A stretch of 64,000 nt of DNA, taken from NCBI GenBank assembly GCA_022448245.1, contig JAKVCO010000006.1:310001-374000 (forward strand). Reading direction: 5' to 3'. How positions within the stretch are numbered: position 1 is the stretch's first letter; each line of letters opens with the position of its first letter. The notes under the pieces are model-generated. The model worked only from the letters and a program-made list of their open reading frames with translations. It ran no database searches and was not told the origin of the DNA. The position numbers were made by a program, and so were the translations under genes. Shown here one piece after another: positions 24,647-32,117 of the stretch. This DNA is from Paracoccaceae bacterium. GTDB lineage: Bacteria; Pseudomonadota; Alphaproteobacteria; Rhodobacterales; Rhodobacteraceae.

Positions 24647-26410
24647 ATGGCTCAGATATCTCAGCAATCACCTTATATCCCTGCCGACGCGCCGTTCTCC
24701 GGTGACCAGCGCGCTTGGCTGGGTGGCTTCCTTGCAGGCCTGCACTCCCGCGCTGCTGCTGGCGTGGCTGGCGGTGCCGTCGCGCCCGGTGCGCAACAGG
24801 TTCAGGCCAAGCCGCTCGATATTCTCTACGGCACGCAAACGGGTAACGCCGAGGGCCTCGCCGAAGAGGCCGCAGCACTCTGCAAGACCCGTGGCTTCCA
24901 GCCCCGCGTGAACGAGCTCGATGCCATCGAGATGGATCAACTCGCGGCAATGGAGAACGTGATCATCGTCGTCTCCACCTATGGCGAGGGCGAGATGCCC
25001 GACAACGCGCACATGTTCTGGGAGGCGCTGTCTGCCTCCACCGCGCCGCGCATGGAGTCGTTGAACTACGCAGTGCTCGCCCTCGGTGACACCTCCTACG
25101 ACGAATTCTGTCAGGCCGGTAAAGTCATCGACACGCGCCTCGAACAGCTGGGCGCCAAGCGTCTCGGCGCGCGGATTGACTGTGACGTAGACTTTGAAGA
25201 TGCGGCCTCCGCTTGGCTCATGGAGACGGTACCCACGGCGGATGTGAACGCCACCAACGTCGCTGACGAGCCGCTCGTCGTGGCCAAGAAGGACGGCTAC
25301 AATCGCAAGAACCCCTTCCCCTCGCCGATCGTGGAAAACCGCCTGCTGTCGGGCACGAACTCCGCGAAGGAGATCCGCCATATCTCCTTCGGTCTGGGCG
25401 AAAGCGGCCTGAGCTACGAAGCCGGTGACGCGCTGGGTGTGATGCCGATCAACGCGCCTGATCTGGTGGACGCCTGGATGCAACGCCTCGGGGCCGAAGC
25501 AGATGACGCCGTCGAAGGCCATGATGCGCCGCTGGGTAAGCTCCTCACGCACCGCTTTGAGATCATGACACCCGGCCGCGAGTTCATTCGCGAAATCGAA
25601 AAGCGCGCGGGACACGATGAGCTGACCCATGTGCAGTCGAACGGCGACAAAGAAGCGCTCGAAGCGTTCCTATGGAGCAAAGACGCGCTTGATCTGATGA
25701 ATCTGAACCCGGAGCTGAAGCTCTCGGCGGATGAAGTGGTGAGCTGGCTGAAACCACTCCAGCACCGCGCCTATTCGATTTCGTCCTGCCCCGTGGCAAA
25801 TCCGGGCGAAGTGCACCTGACCGTCGCCGCCGTGCGCTGGATGGCTGAAGGCCGCGCGCACAAGGGCGTGGCGTCCACCTTCCTTGCAGATATGGCCCCA
25901 GAAGGCGCCGAAGTGGGCATTTTCATGAGCCCGAACAAAAGCTTCCGCATTCCGACGGACGACGACGTCCCGATGGTCATGGTTGGCCCCGGCACAGGCA
26001 TCGCGCCCTTCCGCGCCTTCCTGCAGGCCCGGCGTGAGCGCGGCGCCGCTGGTACGAACTGGCTCTTCTTCGGCGACCAACACCGCGCCAGCGACTTCAT
26101 CTATGAAGATGAACTCTCGGAGATGTCGTCTTCGGGCCTGCTGACCCGGCTCGACCTCGCCTTCTCGCGCGATCAGAAAGAGAAACTCTACGTCCAGCAC
26201 CGGATGGAAGAAAACGGCAAAGATCTTTTCGCCATGCTGGAAGAGGGTGGCCATTTCTACGTTTGCGGCGACGCAACGCGCATGGCCAAAGATGTGGATA
26301 CAGCCCTCCACCGCGTGATCGCGGAGCATGGTGGCATGAACCATGACGGCGCAGCCGAATACGTAAACACTCTCAAGCGCGAAAAGCGCTACGTCCGCGA
26401 CGTCTACTAA
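24647..26410 (+). CDS. CysJ-like diflavin reductase (NADPH-FAD-FMN), partner of the GltB-like protein
   Basis: This 587-residue protein has the layout of the sulfite reductase flavoprotein: a flavodoxin domain (ILYGTQTGNAEGLAEE at about 63-78, STYGEGEMPD), a connecting FAD domain (RAYSISSCP) and an NADPH domain (VGPGTGIAPFRAFLQ, then GDATRMAKDVD and the C-terminal RYVRDVY). Such proteins move electrons from NADPH through FAD and FMN to an iron-sulfur partner. No sulfite reductase hemoprotein gene is nearby. The gene starts four bases after the glutamate synthase stop, with GGAG seven bases upstream. It is therefore likely to reduce that enzyme in place of GltD. It could also serve a sulfite reductase encoded elsewhere. 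Confidence 0.88.
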   Translation: MAQISQQSPYIPADAPFSGDQRAWLGGFLAGLHSRAAAGVAGGAVAPGAQQVQAKPLDILYGTQTGNAEGLAEEAAALCKTRGFQPRVNELDAIEMDQLAAMENVIIVVSTYGEGEMPDNAHMFWEALSASTAPRMESLNYAVLALGDTSYDEFCQAGKVIDTRLEQLGAKRLGARIDCDVDFEDAASAWLMETVPTADVNATNVADEPLVVAKKDGYNRKNPFPSPIVENRLLSGTNSAKEIRHISFGLGESGLSYEAGDALGVMPINAPDLVDAWMQRLGAEADDAVEGHDAPLGKLLTHRFEIMTPGREFIREIEKRAGHDELTHVQSNGDKEALEAFLWSKDALDLMNLNPELKLSADEVVSWLKPLQHRAYSISSCPVANPGEVHLTVAAVRWMAEGRAHKGVASTFLADMAPEGAEVGIFMSPNKSFRIPTDDDVPMVMVGPGTGIAPFRAFLQARRERGAAGTNWLFFGDQHRASDFIYEDELSEMSSSGLLTRLDLAFSRDQKEKLYVQHRMEENGKDLFAMLEEGGHFYVCGDATRMAKDVDTALHRVIAEHGGMNHDGAAEYVNTLKREKRYVRDVY

Positions 26411-26419
26411 CCTAGTTAT

Positions 26420-26440
26420 GGCGGCCCTCGTCGGGCCGCC
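26420..26440 (+). terminator. Hairpin after the diflavin reductase gene
   Basis: GGCGGCCC and GGGCCGCC pair perfectly around a TCGTC loop, ten bases after the stop codon. No clear T-run follows (TCGTGTC), so termination strength is uncertain. Confidence 0.55.
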
Positions 26441-26520
26441 TCGTGTCACTTGGCGCTCCCATTAGACCTTGGGCCCAATAGGACCGAAGTTTCGTGAGGG
26501 GCCGGCTCCTCACACTCCCC

Positions 26521-26577
26521 GAAGTACAAAGCACGAAGAATGGCGCGACGCCTGTCTTCTTCGTGCGAGTGTACTTC
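26521..26577. repeat. Long imperfect inverted repeat between convergent genes
   Basis: Arms of about 20 bp (26521-26540 and 26557-26577) pair with one bulge: GAAGTACA..GCACGAAGAA against TTCTTCGTGC..GTGTACTTC, around a 16-base loop. It lies in the 181-bp gap between two convergent genes, beyond the stop of the minus-strand hydrolase. No T-run is present. It may act as a bidirectional terminator or mRNA 3' stabiliser, or be a copy of a repeated extragenic element. Confidence 0.6.
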
Positions 26578-26591
26578 CGCCGGAGGCAGCC

Positions 26592-27188
26592 TTAGCCGGC
26601 CACCTGACCAGTCAACAGATCATGAAGCGCAGTGACTTCCTCGGGTCGCAGCTCGTGTCCACCAGCATGAACGTGGCCTTGGACACGCGCTCCTTGGTCC
26701 TCAAACCATTGCTGAAGGCGCTGGCTCTCGGCCCATGGCGTGATGGGATCGTTTTGGCCGGCTGTGATCAAAACGTCTTTGCCAACCAAGTCTACAGGAG
26801 CCGGGTTCCATGGGATGAGCGGATGCAGGAGCCCTGCCCGCTCAACAAGTTCCGGGTTCTCTATAATCAAGGCGGCTAGGATATTCGCGCCGTTGGAATA
26901 ACCGAACGCATAGATGGGGCCGTTGTGATCAAAGCTGCCGAGGTAAGCCGCCATTTTGTCGATGGCACGAGACAAGTCAGCCATGTCGTAGACACCTTCC
27001 CCAGTCCGTCGGAAAAACCGCGCGGCGCCGAATTCGCTGACATCGCCGCGGGGTGACACGACCGTGGCATCCGGAAGGAGTTGGCGCGAGAGGTCGAAGA
27101 ACTGATCTTCGTTCCCGCCCGTTCCGTGCAGGGCGAGGAGGAGGGGGGCGCCCCTCCTCCCCTCGTGTATGCGTGCGTGGTAGGTCAT
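26592..27188 (-). CDS. Alpha/beta hydrolase, phospholipase/carboxylesterase family (MhqD-like)
   Basis: This 198-residue cytoplasmic hydrolase has the nucleophile motif GYSNG, a catalytic Asp in GQNDPI and His in AGGHEL. LLALHGTGGNEDQF near the N-terminus is the oxyanion segment typical of the phospholipase/carboxylesterase family. Its ATG overlaps the stop of the dioxygenase gene (ATGA), so the two are translationally coupled. This pairing matches mhqO-mhqD operons that respond to quinones and electrophiles in Firmicutes. The substrate is not known. Confidence 0.88.
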   Translation of the reverse strand: MTYHARIHEGRRGAPLLLALHGTGGNEDQFFDLSRQLLPDATVVSPRGDVSEFGAARFFRRTGEGVYDMADLSRAIDKMAAYLGSFDHNGPIYAFGYSNGANILAALIIENPELVERAGLLHPLIPWNPAPVDLVGKDVLITAGQNDPITPWAESQRLQQWFEDQGARVQGHVHAGGHELRPEEVTALHDLLTGQVAG

Positions 27189-28114
27189 GCGGTGATCTCT
27201 GGCAACAGCTCTTCCAATTTGGGGCGAAGGTGCTCGTGCTGTGTCGGCAGCTTTAGCGCCTCGCCGAGGTGCGCGGTGTCCTCATCCCGGTCGAAGCCTG
27301 GCTCGTTCGTGGCAATCTCAAAGAGCACGCCGCCAGGGGTTCGGAAGTAAATCGCCCAGAAGTAGTCGCGGTCGATCACGGGGGTGACGTTGTAGCCGGT
27401 ATCCATCAGCTGCTGACGAACGCGCAACTGAGCGGCACGGTCCTCCACGGCGAATGCGATGTGATGCACCGAGCCACCACCTTGGCGGGCTGTGGGTGCG
27501 CCAGGTGCCTCTTCGAGGTCGATCGTGTCGGCTGCGTTTCCGCCTTCGACGAGGTAGCGCGTGACGTTGCCCTCGGTTTCCGCCTTTTGGTAGCCCATGA
27601 ACTCTAGGAGCTCGCCCGTGGCTGCCGCGTCGCGTAAGGCAAAGCGAGCGCCATGGAACCCCAACACACCTTCAGCGGTGCCGACGCCGTTGCCGGTCCA
27701 TGCCTCGCGGCCACGTTCCTCAGATTCAACAAGGGCGAAGGCATCGCCGTCGGGGCCCTCAAAGGACAGACGTTGCTCGCCGAAGGCCGACCCGGATTGA
27801 GAGGACATACCTTTGGCGGAGAAGCGTTCCTGCCAGTAGGGCAATGCGCCTTTGGGAACGGCAAACTCGGTCACGCCAACCTCGCCCGTGCCTCGCGCAC
27901 CCTTCGGCATGCCGGGGAACGGGAAGTAGGTCATCACGGAGCCGGGCGTGCCAACCTCGTCGCCGTAGTAGAGGTGATAGACGTCTGGCGCGTCGAAATT
28001 CACGGTTTTCTTCACCCGGCGCAGCCCCAGCGTATCGGTGAAGAACGCGTTGTTGACGTTGGGATCGCCCGCCATGGAGGTGACGTGATGGAGGCCCTTG
28101 ATATCGGTGATCAT
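27185..28114 (-). CDS. Glyoxalase-fold ring-cleaving dioxygenase (MhqO-like)
   Basis: This 309-residue protein has two vicinal-oxygen-chelate modules. The first starts GLHHVTSMAGDPNVNNAFFTD, with the metal-binding His near residue 9. The second includes SVHHIAFAVED, and a Glu occurs in VLFEIATNEPGFD. These His and Glu residues form the usual metal site of extradiol-type dioxygenases. Family members are annotated as ring-cleaving dioxygenases acting on hydroquinones. It is transcribed away from a LysR regulator 94 bases upstream and is coupled to an esterase-type hydrolase. Together they probably detoxify quinone-like compounds. Confidence 0.9.
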   Translation of the reverse strand: MITDIKGLHHVTSMAGDPNVNNAFFTDTLGLRRVKKTVNFDAPDVYHLYYGDEVGTPGSVMTYFPFPGMPKGARGTGEVGVTEFAVPKGALPYWQERFSAKGMSSQSGSAFGEQRLSFEGPDGDAFALVESEERGREAWTGNGVGTAEGVLGFHGARFALRDAAATGELLEFMGYQKAETEGNVTRYLVEGGNAADTIDLEEAPGAPTARQGGGSVHHIAFAVEDRAAQLRVRQQLMDTGYNVTPVIDRDYFWAIYFRTPGGVLFEIATNEPGFDRDEDTAHLGEALKLPTQHEHLRPKLEELLPEITA

Positions 28115-28166
28115 GGTCGTGTTCCTTTACTGTTGCCCCATAGATAGCGGCCAGAAAGGTGACGTG

Positions 28167-28195
28167 AATTGCAATTATAGTCGCTTTACAATTAC
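28167..28195. promoter_or_regulatory. Likely LysR binding region between divergent genes
   Basis: The 94-bp divergent gap has an A/T-rich core with the palindrome AATTGCAATT (28167-28176) and a nearby ACAATTACG. This is the position where LysR proteins usually bind to control themselves and the divergent operon. The exact T-N11-A box was not fixed. Confidence 0.35.
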
Positions 28196-28208
28196 GATAT
28201 TCGCAACA

Positions 28209-29129
28209 ATGGACGAACTCAGACCCATCCGCATCTTCCTTGCCGTCGCCGATCAGCTGAGCTTTTCGGGCGCAGCGCGTGTGCTGAACCTAACACCGGC
28301 GACGGTGACCCGGACGATCGCTACCCTTGAGGGTGACTTGGGCGCCCAGCTTTTGTTGCGGACGACAAGGGCCGTGTCGCTCACCGCTGATGGGGCTGCG
28401 ATCGCAGCACGGTACCGCCCCATCCTTGAAGAATTCGACGCGGCACGGGTTGAGATCAGCGCGTCACGCCGACCCGACAAAGGGCGCTTGCGCATCAATG
28501 CGCCGCTTTCGTTGGGACTACGCCTCATGCCTCAGGTCGTGGAGGCCTTCCGCCTCGCCTACCCTGCCATTGAACTTGATCTGCACCTGACCGATGCGTT
28601 CGTGGACATCATGGAGGCGGATTGCGACCTTGCCATTCGCGTCTCGGGGCCGCCGTCCGATGTCTCGACCATATGGCGCAAGCTCTGCGAGGTCCCGCGA
28701 CACGCGGTGGCTGCGCCCGCCCTCTTTGAACGCGTCCCAGAACCCATACGGCCCGAGGATATCGACCCCGCGATTGCGCTGTCCTATTCCGAAACCGGCG
28801 CTGCGGAGACCTGGACCTTCACAAAAGGCGCGGCCAAGCGCGTGGTGACGGCAGGCACGGGCGTCGTCAGCAACAACGGGGATTTGCTCTACGGCCTCGC
28901 CCGGGCGGGGGTGGGTATCACCGTCCTTCCGGACTTTCTGGTGGAGCCCGGCGTCGCGAGCGGTGAGGTTCAGCGCGTCCTGCCGGATTGGGATCTACCG
29001 GCCCTGTGGCTCACACTTTACTACCCGCCCTACGTCGCATTGCCGCCGCTCGTGGCGACGTTTTCCACGTTCTTCGAGGACTATCTGCGCCAAACGAATG
29101 GGCTGACGTTTCTGGGGCCCAGCGCCTAG
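28209..29129 (+). CDS. LysR-family transcriptional regulator
   Basis: This 306-residue protein has an N-terminal winged helix-turn-helix (LRPIRIFLAVADQLSFSGAA, then TPATVTRTIATLE) and a C-terminal two-lobe ligand-binding domain. I chose ATG 28209, which gives MDELRPIRIF, the usual LysR start. It is divergent from the dioxygenase/hydrolase operon, the classic layout for a LysR regulator and its target. In Firmicutes similar genes are controlled by MarR-type MhqR instead, so a different regulator type has been recruited here. Its 3' end overlaps the convergent solute-binding gene by four bases. Confidence 0.93.
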   Translation: MDELRPIRIFLAVADQLSFSGAARVLNLTPATVTRTIATLEGDLGAQLLLRTTRAVSLTADGAAIAARYRPILEEFDAARVEISASRRPDKGRLRINAPLSLGLRLMPQVVEAFRLAYPAIELDLHLTDAFVDIMEADCDLAIRVSGPPSDVSTIWRKLCEVPRHAVAAPALFERVPEPIRPEDIDPAIALSYSETGAAETWTFTKGAAKRVVTAGTGVVSNNGDLLYGLARAGVGITVLPDFLVEPGVASGEVQRVLPDWDLPALWLTLYYPPYVALPPLVATFSTFFEDYLRQTNGLTFLGPSA

Positions 29130-30955
29130 AGCCCTCCGGCGCTGGTGATGGCGTCGAGCTTTTCCTGATCGAGCCACCAAAACTCCACGCCACGGTTAAA
29201 GTCATAGAGCGCGGGCTCCTCAGGCATGCCGAAGATGTCCCAGACAGCTACACGGTGAAAACCAAGGTACCATGCGCCGACCCAGATCTGACGATCGCGC
29301 AAGACGCGGTCGAGGGCGGCGACGATCACGTTCAGCTCTTCTCGGCTTTCGGCGGCGGTGGCGCGTTCGATGAGCGCGTCGACCACCGGATCAGCGAGGC
29401 CCGAAAGGTTGTTTGATCCTTCTGCCTCCGCCGCTGCGGAGCCATAGAAGGCGCGCATGTTGGCACCCGGCGTGACAGACACGCTCCAGGCCGTGAAGGA
29501 CATGTCGAAGTCGAACTTCTGGCGACGTTCGGTCCATTGCGAGGGATCGAGCAGCACGAATTCTGCGTCGATGCCAAGGCTATCGAGGTTCTCGACAAAG
29601 GGTAGGATGATGCGTTCCAAGCTGCGGCTGTCGTCCACGATCTCGATGCGCAGCACCTCACCATCGGCGTTGCGGCGCATGCCGTCGTCCCCGACAACCC
29701 AGCCCGCGTCGTCTAGCAGTGCCGAGGCGCGCGAGATCGCGCGGCGATCCCTCAGGCGCGGGCCGCCGTTGTAGGGGCTAAACGCTGTCTGAGTGAACAC
29801 TGTCTCGGGCAGTTGATCACGGAACTCCTCCAAAATCTCGAGCTCTGCGCCTTCGGGCATTCCCTCGGCCTGCATCACAGTGTTTTCAAAGAAGCTATCT
29901 GTGCGCTGGTAGGCGTTGTAGAACACACTCTCGTTCGTCCAATCGAAGTTGAATGCGAGGTCCACGGCCTGGCGCACGCGGATATCCTGAAACTTCTCGC
30001 GGCGCAGGTTGAACCACATGCCTTGCGCGGTGGAGGGGCGACCGTCGTCGATCAGCATCTGTTTGACCCAGCCTGCCTCGGCAGCAGGGAAGTTATAGCC
30101 ATTGGCCCATGACGCGGAGCGGTACTCCGTCCGCATCGTGTACTCACCAGCGGCGAAGGCCTCGAGCCCCACGAGGTCATCGACGAAGTATTCATACTCA
30201 AAGCACTCGAAGTTGTTTTTGCCCGCATTCACGGCGAGGTCGTTGGCCCAATAGTCTGGGTCCTTGCAGAAGCGCAGGCTCCGGCCCTGTTCGAAGTCAT
30301 CGAGGAGGTAGGGGCCCGAGCCCACGGGCACCTCAAGCCAGGTTTCGTCGAAAGGCGTCTCTTCGCCGTAGAAGTGCTCAGGCAACACTGGCAGGCCGCT
30401 GATATCGCCGGGGTAGGAGCTGCCCGCCCCTTCAGCGAGGTCCAGACGCACCCGGTGATCGCCTTCGGCCGTCACAGTCTCAACGCCCGCAAGGAGGTTG
30501 CGGTAATAGGGATGGCCCTCGGTCTTGAGCTTGTCGAAGGTGAAGACGACGTCAGAGGCCGTCAGCGCCTCGCCATCGTGGAACCGCGCCTCCGGACGCA
30601 GGTTGAAGATGATGTAGCTGAGATCTTCCGGGTACTCGATCGTTTCAGCGATGAGGCCGTAGATGGAATCGGGCTCGTCATGGGCGCTGACCATCAGCGT
30701 GTCGTACATATGGACCGACACTTCGGGTGCGTTGTCGCCCTTGATGATCCAGGAGTTGAAGCTATCGAAGGTCCGGTTTCCGAACAGCTGGCGCTGCGCC
30801 ATCGTGCCCCCCTGTGGGGCCTCTGGGTTCGAATAGTCGAAATGCGTGAAGTCCGGGCCATATTTCAGACCTCCAAAGGCGGAGTATCCGTGGCTGATGG
30901 TAACTTCCGCTGCCGCCGGGCTGGCCACGAGGGCCGCGAGAAGAAGTGCGCGCAT
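29126..30955 (-). CDS. Family 5 extracellular solute-binding protein (peptide/opine-type ABC transporter)
   Basis: This 609-residue protein has a cleavable signal peptide (residues 1-17) and a family 5 substrate-binding fold. It matches YejA-like proteins: HGYSAFGGLKYGPDFTHFDY near the N-terminus, PEDLSYIIFNLRPEARFHDG and RQAVDLAFNFDWTN. Such proteins bind oligopeptides or similar solutes in the periplasm for an ABC importer. The permease and ATPase genes are not next to it: the next gene upstream is mnmH on the other strand. It is thus either an orphan or works with transporter parts encoded elsewhere. AGGGAG lies seven bases before the start. Confidence 0.9.
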   Translation of the reverse strand: MRALLLAALVASPAAAEVTISHGYSAFGGLKYGPDFTHFDYSNPEAPQGGTMAQRQLFGNRTFDSFNSWIIKGDNAPEVSVHMYDTLMVSAHDEPDSIYGLIAETIEYPEDLSYIIFNLRPEARFHDGEALTASDVVFTFDKLKTEGHPYYRNLLAGVETVTAEGDHRVRLDLAEGAGSSYPGDISGLPVLPEHFYGEETPFDETWLEVPVGSGPYLLDDFEQGRSLRFCKDPDYWANDLAVNAGKNNFECFEYEYFVDDLVGLEAFAAGEYTMRTEYRSASWANGYNFPAAEAGWVKQMLIDDGRPSTAQGMWFNLRREKFQDIRVRQAVDLAFNFDWTNESVFYNAYQRTDSFFENTVMQAEGMPEGAELEILEEFRDQLPETVFTQTAFSPYNGGPRLRDRRAISRASALLDDAGWVVGDDGMRRNADGEVLRIEIVDDSRSLERIILPFVENLDSLGIDAEFVLLDPSQWTERRQKFDFDMSFTAWSVSVTPGANMRAFYGSAAAEAEGSNNLSGLADPVVDALIERATAAESREELNVIVAALDRVLRDRQIWVGAWYLGFHRVAVWDIFGMPEEPALYDFNRGVEFWWLDQEKLDAITSAGGL

Positions 30956-31034
30956 GTTCTATCTCCCTGTTTGGTGTAAGGGTTGCGCGATGGGCGCAGG
31001 TGTCAAGGCACGGCCACGGTACTAAGGTAGACAG

Positions 31035-32117
31035 ATGACGGAATTTTCATCTCTGGCAGCGCTTCTGGCGCATCCAGCCGACACAGTGATCGATGTGCGG
31101 TCGCCTGCGGAATACGCCGAGGATCACATCCCCGGGGCGATCAACCTGCCCGTGCTCGACAACGACGAGCGCGCCGAGGTGGGGACGATGTACAAGCAGG
31201 TCTCGACCTTCCGCGCGCGCAAGATCGGCGCGGCCAAAGTGTTCCGGAACGCTTCGCGCCACATCGAGACCGAACTTGCCGATAAAGAGGGCGGCTGGCG
31301 ACCGCTCGTCTACTGCTGGCGCGGGGGGCAGCGCTCCGGCTCCTTCGCGTGGATGCTCAAGGAAATCGGTTGGCGCAGTGAGGTGATCGGGGGCGGCTAC
31401 CGCACATTCCGCCGCCTCGTCGTCAAAGCGCTCTATGACGATCCGCTGCCTATGAGCGTGGTCCGGCTTGGCGGCTATACAGGCACGGCCAAGACCGAGC
31501 TTTTGCCCCTGATCAAGGCCGCAGGCGTGCAGGTCATCGATTTGGAAGGGCTTGCGCGGCACCGCGGATCGCTGCTGGGCGCATGGCCTGAACCGCAGCC
31601 GTCGCAGAAAGCCTTTGAGACCCAGCTTGCCGTGGACCTCACCCGCCTTGATCCATCGAGGCCCGTCCTTGTTGAGGCTGAATCGTCAAAAATCGGACAA
31701 CTCACGCTGCCCCCGTCGCTTTGGGCGGCCATGAAAGATGCGCCGGTTATTGAGCTTTCGGCCCCCATGCCAGCGCGGGCCGCCTATTTGGCTCGGGTCT
31801 ACGAGGATATCCTCGCCGATGGCGAGAAACTGCGCGGCAAGCTCTCACCGCTGCGCCGGGTGCGCGGGGCTGCGACACTCGCGGCATGGGACGCCCTCAT
31901 CGACGGCGGCGACAAAGAGGCCCTGTGTCAGGCGCTGGCGGAGGATCACTATGATCCAGCTTACCGTCGGGCTCAAAAGGGGCGCCCTGAGGTGCCCGTG
32001 ACGGACCTCGCGCTAGAGGACCTGAGCGCCGCGACGCTGATACAAGCGGCTGGGAAAATTGCTCAGATGATCGAGACGCCTGAACCTTCGGTCACACGCC
32101 CGACAACGGCGGCCTGA
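31035..32117 (+). CDS. mnmH: tRNA 2-selenouridine synthase
   Basis: This 360-residue protein replaces sulfur by selenium in 2-thiouridine at the tRNA wobble base, using selenophosphate. The N-terminal rhodanese domain has the catalytic Cys94 in YCWRGGQRSGS. The C-terminal P-loop domain starts with GGYTGTAKTELL, a variant Walker A. AAGG lies seven bases before the ATG. The selenophosphate donor gene selD is convergent, and the two coding regions overlap by 55 bases. No selA or selB is seen here, so selenium is used at least for tRNA. Confidence 0.94.
   Translation: MTEFSSLAALLAHPADTVIDVRSPAEYAEDHIPGAINLPVLDNDERAEVGTMYKQVSTFRARKIGAAKVFRNASRHIETELADKEGGWRPLVYCWRGGQRSGSFAWMLKEIGWRSEVIGGGYRTFRRLVVKALYDDPLPMSVVRLGGYTGTAKTELLPLIKAAGVQVIDLEGLARHRGSLLGAWPEPQPSQKAFETQLAVDLTRLDPSRPVLVEAESSKIGQLTLPPSLWAAMKDAPVIELSAPMPARAAYLARVYEDILADGEKLRGKLSPLRRVRGAATLAAWDALIDGGDKEALCQALAEDHYDPAYRRAQKGRPEVPVTDLALEDLSAATLIQAAGKIAQMIETPEPSVTRPTTAA

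Noticed and set aside
24647-26410. Diflavin reductase as a sulfite reductase subunit (cysJ)
   Set aside because: The domain layout fits, but no hemoprotein gene is nearby and the gene is coupled to a glutamate synthase, so the symbol was not assigned.
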